A stretch of DNA of 64,000 bases, from positions 73,901,001 to 73,965,000 of the forward strand of contig CM059582.1 in the NCBI GenBank assembly GCA_030407085.1. Reading direction: 5' to 3'. The translations under genes were made by a program, and so were the position numbers. The notes under the pieces are model-generated. The model was not told the origin of the DNA. It worked only from the letters and a program-made list of their open reading frames with translations, and did not search any database. Positions 1-11,349 of the stretch are shown here, in pieces (within the stretch, counting starts at the first letter, position 1; every line of letters starts with the position of its first letter). This DNA comes from Trichopria drosophilae. Taxonomy: Eukaryota > Arthropoda > Insecta > Hymenoptera > Diapriidae.

Positions 1-12
1 TTTACTTTGCAG

Positions 13-214
13 GTGGAACTTATGCCGAAAAGCGGCGTATTTGTGGACAGAATTAATGTGGTATTCGTAACAAAAAAATATGAGGATAAACCGACAATGA
101 TAACTCGCGAAATTTTGTACATGTTGTACACAAAAGATGAATTGAAAGGGATGACTGGCACAGGAAGGGGTAACACCCGTGGAGTGCCGAAAGAGGTTAG
201 AGATGCCATATTCT
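13..214 (+). CDS. BEN-domain protein, internal exon (partial gene)
   Basis: Internal coding exon encoding the first part of a BEN domain, a fold found in DNA-binding and chromatin-associated repressors in the nucleus. The exon is bounded by a pyrimidine-rich acceptor ending in AG at 11-12 and a consensus donor GTAAGT at 215-220. It reads VELMPKSGVFVD at its start, then TREILYMLYTKDELKGMTGTG and VPKEVRDAIF at its end. The pattern of a hydrophobic helix, an L-Y-T-K-D-E-L segment and a G-T-G-R-G loop is typical of BEN domains. The exon ends after the first base of a codon (phase 1). The exon at 2988 supplies the other two bases and continues the domain in frame. The gene starts left of the window. 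The BEN call rests on pattern recognition, not a profile search; the splice sites and phase match are seen directly. Confidence 0.72.
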
Positions 215-928
215 GTAAGTATACTCATCGGCGATTTTTCTTAAATAGTTGTTTTTATGAGAGAAAGTAATTTTTATCTCTAAAACGGTGACTAATATTA
301 AGGGGGTCCTAAACTGTCGATTACAAAACATTCAAGCTGCCCCCAGCCCAACTCATACCGTCCCTGAACTCCCACTTCCGCACATATTCGCTTTTCCATG
401 GTTACTTCCGCGCATGTACCACCAGACTCCTCTTTGTATATACTATAGTGGGGAGAGGGACGAAGTGAAATATATTAGTTTAGAGGGGCAAGAAGTAAGA
501 GTTAGGACAGTAATTTGAGTTAGGGCAAGATGAATAACGAAGGCTCGAGATAAATGCTAACAACAGCAGATACGTTAATTGAGAATTGACCGATTTTTAT
601 GAAATATGTCATCATTTATTTCCGAAGGTACTTGATCAATATACTATTAATTTCTATGTTAATGCTTTTGGAGAACCATCTAAAGCGATTGCAATTACTT
701 GTTTATTCCTCGAGTAGGTGGAAGAGTGTGATAAAAGATAACCATTAAAGTAATATGCAAGGAGAGAAGGAGAGAAAAAGAACCAAAATAATAATAATAA
801 ATTTGTGATAATCTTATGATAATTGAAATTTTTTTCAATTATTGCGGGTGTCTCCATTACTGCTGTTGCTATTGCTGCGAACATAACCTCATAAGAAACA
901 CATGCATCCGCAGTATTTGGTATACACC

Positions 929-983
929 GCAGTAATAGGTAATAACGGGCGTAGTAATAGGTAATAACGGGCGCAGTAATTGG
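929..983 (+). repeat. 22-bp short tandem repeat, 2.5 copies
   Basis: Two adjacent 22-bp copies (929-950 and 951-972) differ at one position and are followed by a half copy. Each contains AGTAATAGGTAATAACGGGC. It lies in the intron and has no apparent function. Confidence 0.8.
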
Positions 984-1635
984 TAGATTTACCCTAGTAC
1001 TTTGCGATACTCATTCTGCAGAGTAGTGTTTACAATCTTATGTAACACAGTGCGATTATAAAAATACAGTTTTGGAGATTGAATCCAGATCTAGAGCCTT
1101 TTTGTATTTTAGTGTTACTGTTATTTAGGTATACTCGTACAAATTTCTGGACATTGGGCTTGGACGCTTTGAGGCCTATTGCTTTGCAAAGCAAGACCGT
1201 ATGTTATGATTGGCGTTCGTAGGGTTGCATCTTGGCTATCATAGACTGGCGTTATAACATGGTAAGTCGCTATGGAAGACTTATGGTCTCCATTGTCATG
1301 ACGTGAGGTCGTGATCGCCGAGACACCTAGTCGTATGAACGCCAATCAGAACGTAGCGTTGGTACGGCCAAAGCAACACGTATCGGACATCATCGTAAAC
1401 GGTATTTTGCGGTGCGCGATCAAGGTGCCACCTTCAGAAATTTTTATGAGTGTAGCTGTCAATTGATTTTAAACTAACCATTTGCCGTAGTTAATTTGTA
1501 TTTTTCAAAAACAAGCGTGAATTGTATTCTGCACGTATTAAGTCAAGCATGTGTTATCAGTTGCTTGTGTAATAGATCTTTTGTGTTCATATATTGTTCT
1601 CTTTAGCGTTTTTTTTTGGTTAACCGGCGTAGACT

Positions 1636-2510
1636 CTATTGCACGTACATGGAAAGTTTGTTTTGATGTTTGAAATAAACATCAATATTGAAATGTCTTT
1701 TACATTTGCGAGGGATTTCCTCGCACAAACCCTGCAGATATGGTAGACTCAACGATTTCGTTACATGATTTCTTTGAAACGTTTTTGTAATATTAATGTT
1801 GTTGTTTATTGTTGATAGACGTTTTCCTACTGTTTGGTCAATAATGGCCAACCGGTTGCCATTTTCTTTTAAAATTTGTTGAATAAACTGAATATGTTTA
1901 TTTCAACTTTGGATGTGTTAACTTAGCAGCTCGGTCTGAGATCTTTTATCGAGCTAATTTTCTGTGAAAATTCATGATATGCAAAATAATGTAGGTATTT
2001 ACCTGACCAAGTCTTTTTATGATACCAGTCAGTTGTTTTTGCGCCATCCTCGAGGTTGTGAACTTCTACGTCCAATAAAGCAATTTTGTATATGTTTTCC
2101 TATTTCAGTTGTGATTTTAATTCTTGGATGAATTCAATTGAAATTGTCGCTCGTTGACTGTACTTTATTGATTGGAATCACGGTTATTGCATCATCGATA
2201 TATCCTTTAAGAAATAGCAGTTATAGTTGCTAAAACCAAACTTGCGTCTGTCGGAGATAACGGTGATCCCATTGGATATCCGAATATTTGTTTGTAAATA
2301 GGTTGTTGAAGACTGTGTTAAAGACACATTTGACTGCTTTCATCATTGTTGTTGTGGACATTTTGTTAGGTTTTCTATTTTTTAAACATTTTTATCAATG
2401 CAATCCAAGACTATTGCTAGTGGGACATTTGTAAATGAAGGTACTACATCTAAAGAAATTGAAATATGGTCTACTTCAATGGTTTGTTTTGTGAGTCTCG
2501 TTAAGGGCCT
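1636..2510 (-). pseudogene. Penelope-like retroelement, reverse transcriptase remnant
   Basis: Decayed reverse transcriptase on the minus strand, inside and antisense to the BEN gene intron. Around 2460-2400 the minus strand reads ISLDVVPSFTNVPL, matching the Penelope-like signature around the first catalytic aspartate (SLDV..LFTN.P). Around 2282-2228 it reads GYPMGSPLSP, the diagnostic PMGSPLSP block. Around 2090-1940 come LLDVEV and WYHKKTWSGKYLHYFAYHE, matching the LDV...Y.KPT..G.YL....HP region. From 1851 down to 1636 it reads PYLQGLCEEI, FNIDVYFKHQNKL, typical of the end of the RT domain. The blocks lie in different frames with many stops, so the copy is dead. I see no GIY-YIG endonuclease or terminal repeats; it is a fragment. 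Confidence 0.85.
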
Positions 2511-2552
2511 GCTAAACTCACACCGCCGAAAACGCCGGTTCTTAACCTAAAC

Positions 2553-2838
2553 TATTCAAATGAAGCAGAAAAGAAATACATTTTCAAGTCCAAATCAATT
2601 TTAGGGCGCTTTTACGCCTGTTTATGATCATACGTCAAATTTCAGCGAAATCTGTTGAGAAATGGGCAAGAATTCACAGGAATAATTTTTGTTTGTCGCG
2701 TTGCTACATCTGATTTCTATTCTTGCGAATACTTGACGAATTCTGAACCAATTTCTCTGAAATTTGGCTGAAATATTAATAAAAAACGCATAAAAGTGCC
2801 CTAAAATAAAGATGTATAGATTCTGCTTAATTTGAATA
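2553..2838. mobile_element. Fold-back MITE-like element
   Basis: A roughly 285-bp imperfect inverted repeat. The left end (TTCAAATGAAGCAGAA near 2555) is the reverse complement of the right end (TTCTGCTTAATTTGAA near 2821). Pairing continues inward through GGGCGCTTTTACGC against GCATAAAAGTGCCC. TA dinucleotides flank both ends, as expected for a Tc1/mariner-type MITE, but TA is common here, so the superfamily is an inference. Confidence 0.6.
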
Positions 2839-2987
2839 TAGATCAGTCGGTAAAAAATAAATCTCGGAAGACCTGAATGCGGAATCGTTCCCCTTTACTT
2901 CGTAACTATCCCTATTACATGAAATTAATTAAATGTAAAATTAATAGAATGTTAATGGCTAAACATTAACAACTTCTCTTCTTTCAG

Positions 2988-4590
2988 ACCACTTAACGGT
3001 TCGTTGTAAACACAACATAACAAGACAAAAATTTACACGAACCGTAACTCAGTTGTGTGCCGACATTCGTGAACCGAGGGGCAACAGGCGGCAAAAAAAA
3101 ATGATAGTGGTGCCAAAGATGGCATTTCAGAACCTGCCATCTTCGAGAACGCCATCACAGTAGACCGTAATGTGGAGGACGGTGATGCCACGAATGCCAG
3201 TGCACCAAATAAAACGAACACTAGGAATGAAGAGCGTGAAAGCGAGCAAAGAAAAGAAAGGAAGAGCGAAAATGGATCGACTGAAAGGGAAAGACGTGAA
3301 AAGGATCAGAGAATGAAAGTGTATGAAAGTGAGCAAAGGAGCACAAGGGAGTACGAAAGAATAGCGAGTGAAATGGAGAGACGTGAAAGGGATCAGAGAA
3401 CGAAAGTGTATGAAAGTGAGCCTAGTAATAAAAAGAAGTGTGGAAGTAGATCGAGCGAAAGAGGGATGTATGAAATGGGCGATAAGAAAGTGAGTGAAAA
3501 TGAACACAGTGATAAAAGCAAGAGTAGATTAAGTGAAAGAGGAAGGTATGGAAAACATGATAAGAAATTGTATGAATGTGAGCAAAGGAGCAGCAGGGAG
3601 TACGAAAGAGTACAGAGTGAATGGGAGAGACGTGAAAAGGATCAGAGAAAGAAAGTGTATGAAAGTGAGCCTAGTAATAAAAAGGAGTGTGTAAGTAGAT
3701 CGAGCGAAAGAGGGATGTATGAAAAGGGCGATAAGAAATTGAATGAAAATGAGCACAGTGATAAAAGGAAGAGTAGATTAAGTGAAAAGGGAAGGTATGG
3801 AAAATATGATAAGAAATTGTATGAATGTGAGCAAAGGAGCAACAGGGAGTACGAAAGAGTAGCGAGTGAATGGGAGAGACGTGAAAAGGATCAGAGAAAG
3901 AAAGTGTATGAAAGCGACCCTAGTAATAAAAAGGAGTGTGTAAGTAGGTCGAGCGAAAGAGGGATGTATCAAAAGGACGATAAGAAAGTGAGTGAAAATG
4001 AGCACAGTGATAAAAGGAAGAGCAGATTAAATGAAAGCGGAAGGTATGGCAAATGTGATAAGAAATTGTATGAAAGTGAGCAAAGTAGCAAAAGGGAGTA
4101 CGAAAGAGTAGCGAATGAAAGGGTGAGACGTGAAAGGGATCAGAAAAAGAAAGTGTATGAAAGTGAGCCTAGAAATAAAAAGAAGTATGGAAGTAGATCG
4201 AGCGAAAGAGGGATGTATGAAAAGGGTGATAAGAAAGTGAGTGAAAATGAGCACAGTGATAAAAGGAAGAGTAGATTAAGTGAAAGAGGAAAGTATGGAA
4301 AATGTGATAAGAAATTGTATGAAAGTGAGCAAAGTAGCAAAAGGGCGTACGAAAGAGTAGCGAGTGAAAGGGAGAGACGTGAAAGGGATCAGAGAAAGAA
4401 AGTGTATGAAAGTGAGCCTAGTAATAAAAAGAAGTGTGGAAGTAGATCGAGCGAAAGAGGGATGTATGAAAAGTGCGATAAGAAAATGAGTGAAAATGTG
4501 AAAAGTGAGCAAAGGAGCAAAAGGGAGTACGAAAGAGTCGCGAGTGAAAGAGAGAGACGTGAAAGGGAAAGAGAAGTGTTCAGAAAATAA
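2988..4590 (+). CDS. BEN-domain gene, last exon: BEN C-terminus plus charged-repeat tail, joined only by a frame change at A9
   Basis: The exon follows a strong acceptor and completes a Tyr codon with the upstream exon. It reads HLTVRCKHNITRQKF, then TQLCADIREPRGNRRQKK: the C-terminal helix of a BEN domain with its C-A-D and basic end. In this frame it stops at TAG 3161-3163. A second frame, open from 3073 (after TGA 3070-3072) to TAA 4588-4590, encodes a tail of about 500 residues rich in Lys, Glu, Arg and Ser. The frames overlap at a run of nine A (3093-3101). Ten A, or -1 slippage there, would join RRQKK to NDSGAKDG and give one protein with a BEN domain and a disordered charged tail. What is seen is two overlapping frames. 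That they form one product is an inference; an assembly indel, a real frameshift allele and programmed slippage all remain possible. Without joining, the protein ends soon after the BEN domain. Confidence 0.6.
3093..3101 (+). other. A9 homopolymer at the frame junction
   Basis: Nine A following GGC and before TGATAG. In the BEN frame it is read C-AAA-AAA-A. The tail frame is -1 relative to it, so the run is both a potential slippery site and a likely place for a one-base length error. Confidence 0.8.
3368..4560 (+). repeat. 249-bp (83-codon) in-frame tandem repeat in the BEN gene tail
   Basis: Units begin at about 3368, 3617, 3866, 4115 and 4364, exactly 249 bp apart. A last unit is shortened by 69 bp (next start 4544), and a short partial unit precedes the first. 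Each unit carries ERRERDQRKKVYESEPSNKK, then RSSERGMYEKGDKK, SENEHSDKRKSRLSERG and KKLYESEQSSKREYERV. The period is a multiple of three and no unit contains a stop in this frame, so expansion kept it open. Strong Lys/Glu/Arg/Ser bias predicts disorder or charged helix. Confidence 0.9.
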
Positions 4591-4710
4591 AAGATCACGA
4601 GAGAGGGAGATAAAAAAAAGCACTTATTACATTATTTAGATTTAAGCAAATTATTGAAAAAAAAATTGTATTTTCTATCCTATACTCTATAGTTCACTGT
4701 TGTATCATGA

Positions 4711-4716
4711 AATAAA
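4711..4716 (+). terminator. Polyadenylation signal of the BEN gene
   Basis: AATAAA 121 bp after the TAA at 4588-4590, in an AT-rich stretch on the coding strand. It is the first good polyadenylation hexamer after the ORF, so the 3' UTR probably ends near 4730-4745. Confidence 0.6.
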
Positions 4717-4819
4717 ATATATAATAATATGAACAAATATGTGTTACACCTAGGCCATCCCTTACAGCCTACATATCTAAACTATTACTTTATAGGTTCG
4801 TAACTTTTCTTTTCAGCTT

Positions 4820-6180
4820 CCAATTGTACGCTTCGGAACGTTTTCAGTTCTTATTTCAGTTTTCAGTTTTTATTTCATAATTACTTATTCGATCCAAAAT
4901 AATTCAAGGGTCGTGCCTTATTATTGCCATACAATTGCCATGCATGTTAATGTTTCAAAGGTTTCCAAGTTTTTATTTTATAATTAGTTTTTCGAAGGAA
5001 AATATTTCAAGTGTCGCGCCGTATCATTGCCATACAAGTGCCATATATGTTAATGTTTTAAAGTTTTCCAAGTTTTTATTTTATAATTAGTTTTTCGAAC
5101 GAAAATATTTCCGCGCCGCATCATTGCAATACATGTGCCGTACATGTGCCTGTTTGAAATTTCTCCATTTTTTTTTTTATAAATAATTTCTCGATTAAAA
5201 TATTTCAAGTGTTGCGCCGTATCAGCGCCACACAAGTGCCATACAAATGCCATATATATTAATGTTTGAAAGTTTTCAAAAATTTTTTTTTATAAATAAT
5301 TTTTCGATGAAAATATTTAAAGAGTCGCGCCATATCAGCGCAACTCAAGTACCATGCAAATGACGTACATGTTAATGTTGAAAGTTGTCCACGTTTTTAT
5401 TTCATAATTACTTTTTCGATCACAAATAATTCAAGTGTCGCGCCGTATCAATGCCATACAAGTGCCATATATGTTAATGTTTTCACGTTTTCCAAGTTTT
5501 TATTTTATAATTAATTTTTCGGTCGAAATTATTTCAAGTGTGGCGCCGTATCATTGCCATACATGTGCCGTACATGTTACTGTTTCAGCTTTTTCCAATT
5601 TTTTTTTTATAAATAATTTCTCGATTAAAATATTTCAAGTGTTGCGCCGTATCAGCGCCACACAAGTGCCGTACAAATGCCGTACATGTTAATGTTGAAA
5701 GTTTTCCAAGTTTTTATTTCATAATTACTTTTTCGATCGAAAATAATTCAAGTGTCGCGTCGTATCATTGCCATACAAGTGCCATATATGTTAATGTTTG
5801 GAAGTTTTCCAAGTTTTTTTTTATAAATAAGTTCTCGATAAAAATATTTCAAGTGTTGCGCCGTATCAGCGCCACACAAGTGCCATACAAATACCATATA
5901 TGTTAATGTTTGAAAGTTTAAAAAAATTTTTTTTTATAAATAATTTTTCGATTAAAATATTTAAAGAGTCGCGCCATATTAGCGCAACTCAAGTACCATG
6001 CAAATGACGTACATGTTAATGTTGAAAGTTTTCCAAGTTTTTATTTCATAATTACTTTTTCGATCACAAATATTTCAAGTGTCGCGCCGTATCAGCGCCA
6101 TACAAGTGCCGTACATGTTAATGTGTGAAAGTTCTCCGAGTGATTATGTTACAATTTTCTCCATCGAAATGATCCCAAAT
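4820..6180 (+). repeat. Tandem satellite, 101-114-bp units, about 12-13 copies
   Basis: A conserved core (ATTGCCATACAAGTGCC or AGCGCCACACAAGTGCC, then ATGTTAATG) recurs near 4924, 5026, 5122, 5223, 5336, 5450, 5552, 5653, 5767, 5868, 5980 and 6093. Between cores lies an AT-rich arm (TTTTATTT.ATAATTA, TTTTTCGATC, AAATATTTCAAGTG). Longer units carry an extra GCC.TACAAAT module of about 12 bp. The pair at 5223/5336 recurs at 5868/5980, so there is a 645-bp higher-order repeat. Short ORFs here are incidental. Confidence 0.85.
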
Positions 6181-6540
6181 GTCTCCTTGCAATACAAACA
6201 GAAAAGTAGCATGGTTTAATCGACAAACGAGGTCCGCAGAAACTCCGTATTTTCGCCAGGCCCAATTAATCCCATGCCGTACATGTGCCGTATTTTCGGC
6301 CGTCCAGGTAACATTATTGCCATACCAGCGCCGTATAAATGCTATGTATTTTTTCCTGCCCGAGTAAAATTTGCGCCATACCACTGCTATACTACTGCCG
6401 TACAATACGGCCCGACCCGCTTGTGTGGCAGTTTGTACGGCGCAGAGTCATATACCGTACTTTTACCGCACTTCCGATGCCAAACTATTGCCAGACTTTT
6501 GCCAGACTTTTGCCGTACTATTTTTTTTTACTCGGGACCG
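6181..6540 (+). repeat. Degenerate margin of the 104-bp satellite, rich in GCC(A/G)TAC motifs
   Basis: The regular period is lost, but short motifs such as GCCGTAC, GCCATACC and TTGCCAGACTTTTGCC keep recurring. It ends at a run of T and CGGGACCGTACCC, where the 141-bp satellite begins. Several overlapping ORFs of about 90-120 codons are products of the repeat motif and are not supported as genes. Confidence 0.6.
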
Positions 6541-8041
6541 TACCCAAGTTAGAAGAAATAGTTATACAGAATGATTATTTAAACTATTATTCCGCCGCGA
6601 ATTGTTTCAAAACGATATTTTCCTTATTTCTAACAGTATTTTTAAAGAGCATGCCTAATTGTAACTTTATAAAGAATGTTCTGCACAAGTTATCAGAAAT
6701 CGTTATATAGAATGATTATTTAAACAATGATTCCGCGGCGAATTGCTTCAAAACTATATTTTCCTTATTTCAAACAGTATTTCTGAAGTGTATGCAAAAT
6801 TTTAACTTTACGAACAATATCCTACCCAAGTTAGAAGAAATCATTATACAGAATGATTATTTAAACTATTATTCCGCCGCGAATTGTTTCAAAACAATAT
6901 TTTCCTTAATTCAAACAGTATTTTTAAAGAGCATGGAAAATTTTAATTTTATAAAGAATGTTCTGCACAAGTTATCAGTAATCGTTCTAAACAATGATTA
7001 TTTAGCAATGATTCCGCCGCGAATTCCTTCAAAACTATATTTTCCTTATTTTAAACAGTATTTCTGAAGTGTATGCAAAATTTTAACTTTACGAAGTATA
7101 CCGCACCCAAGTTAGAAGAAATCATTATATAGAATGATTATTGAAACAATTATTCCGCCGCGAATTGTTTCAAAACAATATTTTCCTTAATTCAAACAGT
7201 ATTTTTCAAGAGCATGCAAAATTGTAACTTTATAAAGAATTTTCGGCACAAGTTATCATAAATAGGTTTAAACAATAATTATTTAAACAATGATTCCTCC
7301 GCGTATGGTTTCAAAACGATATTTTCCTTATTTCTAACAGTATTTTTAAAGAGCATGCCTAATTGTAACTTTATAAAGAATGTTCTGCACAAGTTATCAG
7401 AAATCGTTATATAGAATGATTATTTAAACAATGATTCCGCGGCGAATTGCTTCATAACTATATTTTCCTTATTTCAAACAGTATTTCTGTAGTGTATGCA
7501 AAATTTTAACTTTACGAACAATATCCTACCCAAGTTAGAAGAAATCATTATACAGAATGATTATTTAAACTACTATTCCGCTGCAAATTGTTTCAAAACA
7601 ATATTTTCCTTAATTCAAACAGTATTTTTAAAGAGCAAAATTTTGAATTTATAAAGAATGTTCTGCACAAGTTATCAGAAATTGTTATAAAGAATGATTA
7701 TTTAGCAATGATTCCGCCGCGAATTCCTTCAAAACTATATTTTCCTTAATTCAAACAGTATTTTTAAGGAGCATGGAAAATTATAACTTTATAAAGAATG
7801 TTTTGCACATGTTATCAGTGATCGTTCTAAACAATGATTATTCAGCAATGATTCCGCCGCGAATTCCTTGAAAAGTATATTTTCCTTAGTTCAAACAGTA
7901 TTTTTGATGTGTATGCAAAATTTTAACTTTTAAGAAGAATATCTTACCTAGGTTAGAAGAAATCATTATACAGAATGATTATTTAAACTATTATTCCGTC
8001 GCCAATTGTTTCAAAACGATATTTTCCTTATTTCAAACAGT
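6541..8041 (+). repeat. 141-bp satellite array, left segment
   Basis: About 10.5 monomers of 141 bp (for example TTCCGC at 6590, 6731 and 6872). Two monomer types tend to alternate: one with a TACCCAAGTTAGAAGAAAT core, one with TTCTGCACAAGTTATCAGAA. The segment is cut at 8041 by the Chapaev-like element and resumes at 11644. Part of this segment (about 7060-8041) is copied near-identically at 14600-15718, 31900-33000 and 35140-36240. Confidence 0.95.
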
Positions 8042-8335
8042 CACACTGGTCTTGAAGGAGGAAGAAGTTTATTGAAAATGGATCCTAAATCGGCTTTCGG
8101 GGAAAGTTTCCACATCATTTCTACAGTAAAAATCCATTTGAATTAAAATCGCAGCTGATCCTTTTTTAAAGATATACGTATTTTTGTATTTTATTTTTAT
8201 AAAGGGAAAATTGGTACTGTTCTTTCTTATGAATTCGAGTTCGGGTTTTTGTTACGTTTTACCGAATTTTCTTTTTAAATTTCACCTATGTCAGAAGATT
8301 ACCCGAATAATATGGGTCATCTAAGCCCCCCCCCC
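8042..8335 (+). repeat. Left terminal inverted repeat of the Chapaev-like element
   Basis: Pairs with about 11350-11643 over roughly 290 bp, with small indels and substitutions. The inner end is a run of C after ATGGGTCATCTAAG. Confidence 0.85.
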
Positions 8336-8865
8336 CTCTCCTTCCCAATGACAGTGATGATCAACCAATAGCTGATCTATACATACAATAACCATCTACT
8401 TTTCGCCTTACCAAGGACCAACGTAATACGCTTATAATTGCTAAATTCGAAGTATTATTGTACCCAAACATGTCAAAGGTTTATGTAACTCTTTAGTATA
8501 GTAACCCTATACACATGTTTATATGATTTCGTTAAATATGTTTAATTTTTACTCGAGTGACAAATTGAATTTTTCATTTAAGTAATTCAGATTAATTTAA
8601 TTAATTATCGATTCAATCCGCACAAAATATTTACGGATGAATTCTGTAAGGCTCACGGTTTGGAATCTAGCCAGACAGACTAGCATCTACAGCTTCCCGT
8701 TTCTCGCAAGTAAAGTTGGACGACGTTTGGTATAAGGTTCAATGCAAACCTCAGACCGTATATATAATATACCTCTCCTGTTTCATTAATAAAAATCTCG
8801 TAATTTTGGTTTGTAGTCTATTCTATGCATTATGTAGTATATTTTATTCAATCTTCAACAACAAC

Positions 8866-11173
8866 AAAAGATTTACGCGAAAAATAAGCCATCCAAATGA
8901 GAAGTGTTCTCACAATGCGAATAGAAGCAAAGTATGTGCCCCATGTAGTACAAAAATTGTCTTCGGAAACATTAAACCAGAAAAGTTTCCTATTAATGAA
9001 GAACTGCAAATCTTATTGAAAAATTTATATTGAGTGATTTTGACGTGTCGAATGAAAAATTTCCCATCAGTATATGTAGAAGTTGTTATTTCACCATACT
9101 TGATGAGGAAAAGGGAGTTTTTAAGAGACCTTTTCAAAGTATACCTCAGTATAGTGAATTGATATTACCTAAGGAAACACGTTCAACAAAAAACATATGT
9201 AATTGCTACATCTGTCTCACGGGGAGATTTAAAGGTCATACCAATACTGTAAAAGGACAAGGACACAAAAGAAACTTCAAAAACGTAATTGATACGTCCA
9301 CTGGATTACATGGCGCTTCAAATGCAGATCGTCTTTCGACTAAACCTACAATCGTAGAAGAAAAGAAAAACTCCAACGTCACAAGCCAGATATGCAAAAA
9401 ATGCTTTCAGGAGGTGGGAAGAGATAAAAATCATAATTGCAAAATGCGAAAGAAAATGTATCGAAAATAGTTAACATGTTACCGAAAAAATTCCAAGAAC
9501 AAATTGCAAGTAGTATAATCAAAAGAAAAGCTTATTCTGAAGTGATTAACGATTCTGCACTGAAGGGAGATATTAAGTTAAATGTATCTACTGGCGGTCG
9601 AATGTCAAGGATTACTGTAAATCCTAGTAATAAAAAGAAACTTACATTCAGTGAGGAAAGTTTATACAATTTTCGACTTAATTTGGGAGCTTCAAGTAAT
9701 CAAATGAGAAAAGTAACAAACTTCATAATATGTACAGTTGGACGGAAATCTGTACCTGCCAATTATTTGATGCACATGTCGGAGAAATGTAAAGCTATAA
9801 GTGACGTTTATAAAAAGGGGTTGCATGAATTTGACTGCGAAAATGCACCGGTGAAACAAATACGATCTGTTGTGTATGCAGACAGCGAAGAACTTGTAGA
9901 AGCTGTTATACAAAAACGAAAATTCGAAGGAAATGTCATTATCAAAATCATGGCTGATGGTGGCCAAGGGTTTTTTAAAATAAGTTTAACGATACTTCCA
10001 GAAAATTATTCGTCTATTGTAAGATCTCAAGAGGATTACATGTACCACAGTGATGATGATGATAATGATATTTCAGATAATGATAAATCTTCCGGGAAAA
10101 GTAAACTTTATTCTGAAGGTGGCAGTATGAGCAAAAAAGGTAAGCTTTCTAGCGTAGACAGATTAATTTTGTTATGCATCGTGCCTCAAATAAAGGAAAC
10201 TTATGAAAACGTCAAACTGTTATTTGAGTTGACAAAACTTAATAACATATCGTTTAAATTTGTTGCTGACTTTAAGCCTTTCCTTATTATAAATGGACAA
10301 CAAACGGCAACAGCGACATATCCCTGTCCTTACTGTTTTATCTCGCTAGGTGAAATTAGAGTCGATCAAGATAATGACGATGAAGAGTGCAGTGAAGCCC
10401 ACAGAAATGCATTTAACCCTTCGGCAAGAGAAAATGTCTTTAGATTAAAAACATATGGCGAGTTAAGAGAAGATTATAACAAATTTTGTCTTACAGGAAA
10501 AGACAAAAAATATAGTAAAGAGTGCCATAGCACAATTAATCTTCCCCTTTTTACTGAAGATGATATTTATGTTCTGCAAAAATGTATTGTTCCATAACTT
10601 CATGTTTTACAAGGGTTCGTAAATCACGTATTTTGGAGAGGCTTCGTTCCACTTTTGGGTCCAGAAAAAGCCTTATTGTGGCCAAAAAGATTGAAGCTGG
10701 TCCCAAAGAACTACCACGGCGATTCGTTAGAAGGAAACGCCTGTAGAAAGCTACTGAAAGAATCCGATAAGCTTGAAGATCCGAAAATTTACAAAGATGT
10801 GGGATTGTTCAAGATTATCCCATATATTTCGGCATATAAAGCAATGAACAAGATTGTAAATTGTTGCTTCACGTCCGGAAAGGTAGGTCCTTGTTTAGAT
10901 GATTATCTGAAGGAATTGCACGTGGCTTTAAAAACTATTGATAACGTTTCTAAAACCTTAAAAATTCATGCGATCCTCGACCACGTTAAAGAAAGTTTAC
11001 AATATATAGACAATGGCAATGGTTTAGGATTCTGATCGGAACAATGTGGTGAGTCAGTTCACCGAGAATTTGTAAAATTTTGGGATCGTTATAAGATTAA
11101 CAACATCCACTATGAATCATATTCCTCAAGACTTCATAAAGCTGTTGATGAATTTTCAACACTTCACATATGA
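8866..11173 (+). pseudogene. Chapaev-type transposase, broken by two frameshifts and two stops
   Basis: Remnant of the transposase that would cut and join the element's ends. Fragments in order: Cys-rich KVCAPC (near 8930), a frameshift near 9028, then ICRSCYF, NICNCYICLTGR and SQICKKCFQ..H.C (9030-9440), which look like zinc-binding pairs. Another frameshift lies near 9440-9460, then the core. The core includes KIMADGGQGFFKI (candidate Asp at 9955-9957), VPQIKETYENVKLL, FVADFKPFLI (Asp at 10268-10270) and YPCPYC (10325-10336). TAA at 10595-10597 interrupts the same frame. TGA at 11033-11035 falls where Trp is likely, just before SEQCGESVH (Glu at 11051-11053). The frame ends at 11173. Chapaev transposases share the ENVRIL..., D.K and HPCPYC blocks and can carry a RAG1-like N-terminal zinc region. 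Family assignment is from memory of those motifs; the upstream exon structure is unresolved. Confidence 0.7.
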
Positions 11174-11349
11174 AATGTTTACTTGTAAAAAATTTTGAAA
11201 ACAAAAAAAATACATAAAATAACAAAAAAAAAAAAAAAAATACATAAAATACAAAAAAAAATGGGGTCATATAACCACTACGTCCCCGTCGTTGGCCCCA
11301 GGTAACGCTAAAAGTGGAAAGTAAAAAAAAACATTTTTCTATTTGGGGG

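Larger units (their letters stand above)
215..2987 (+). other. Intron of the BEN-domain gene
   Basis: A 2,773-bp intron from the GTAAGT donor at 215 to the acceptor ending CTTCTTTCAG at 2978-2987. It holds a short 22-bp tandem repeat (929-983), an antisense Penelope-like reverse transcriptase remnant (about 1636-2510) and a fold-back MITE (2553-2838). In 230-920 and 990-1630 I see no gene or repeat that I can name. Confidence 0.65.

Noticed and set aside
1121..1345. 74-codon minus-strand ORF in the intron
   Set aside because: No recognisable motif, no neighbouring coding pieces, and a length expected by chance.
3127..4623. Minus-strand ORFs of 66-126 codons opposite the BEN tail
   Set aside because: They repeat with the same 249-bp period and are antisense shadows of the charged-repeat ORF.
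4820..6180. CRISPR-like array
   Set aside because: Units are contiguous tandem copies with no unique spacers, in a eukaryotic context.
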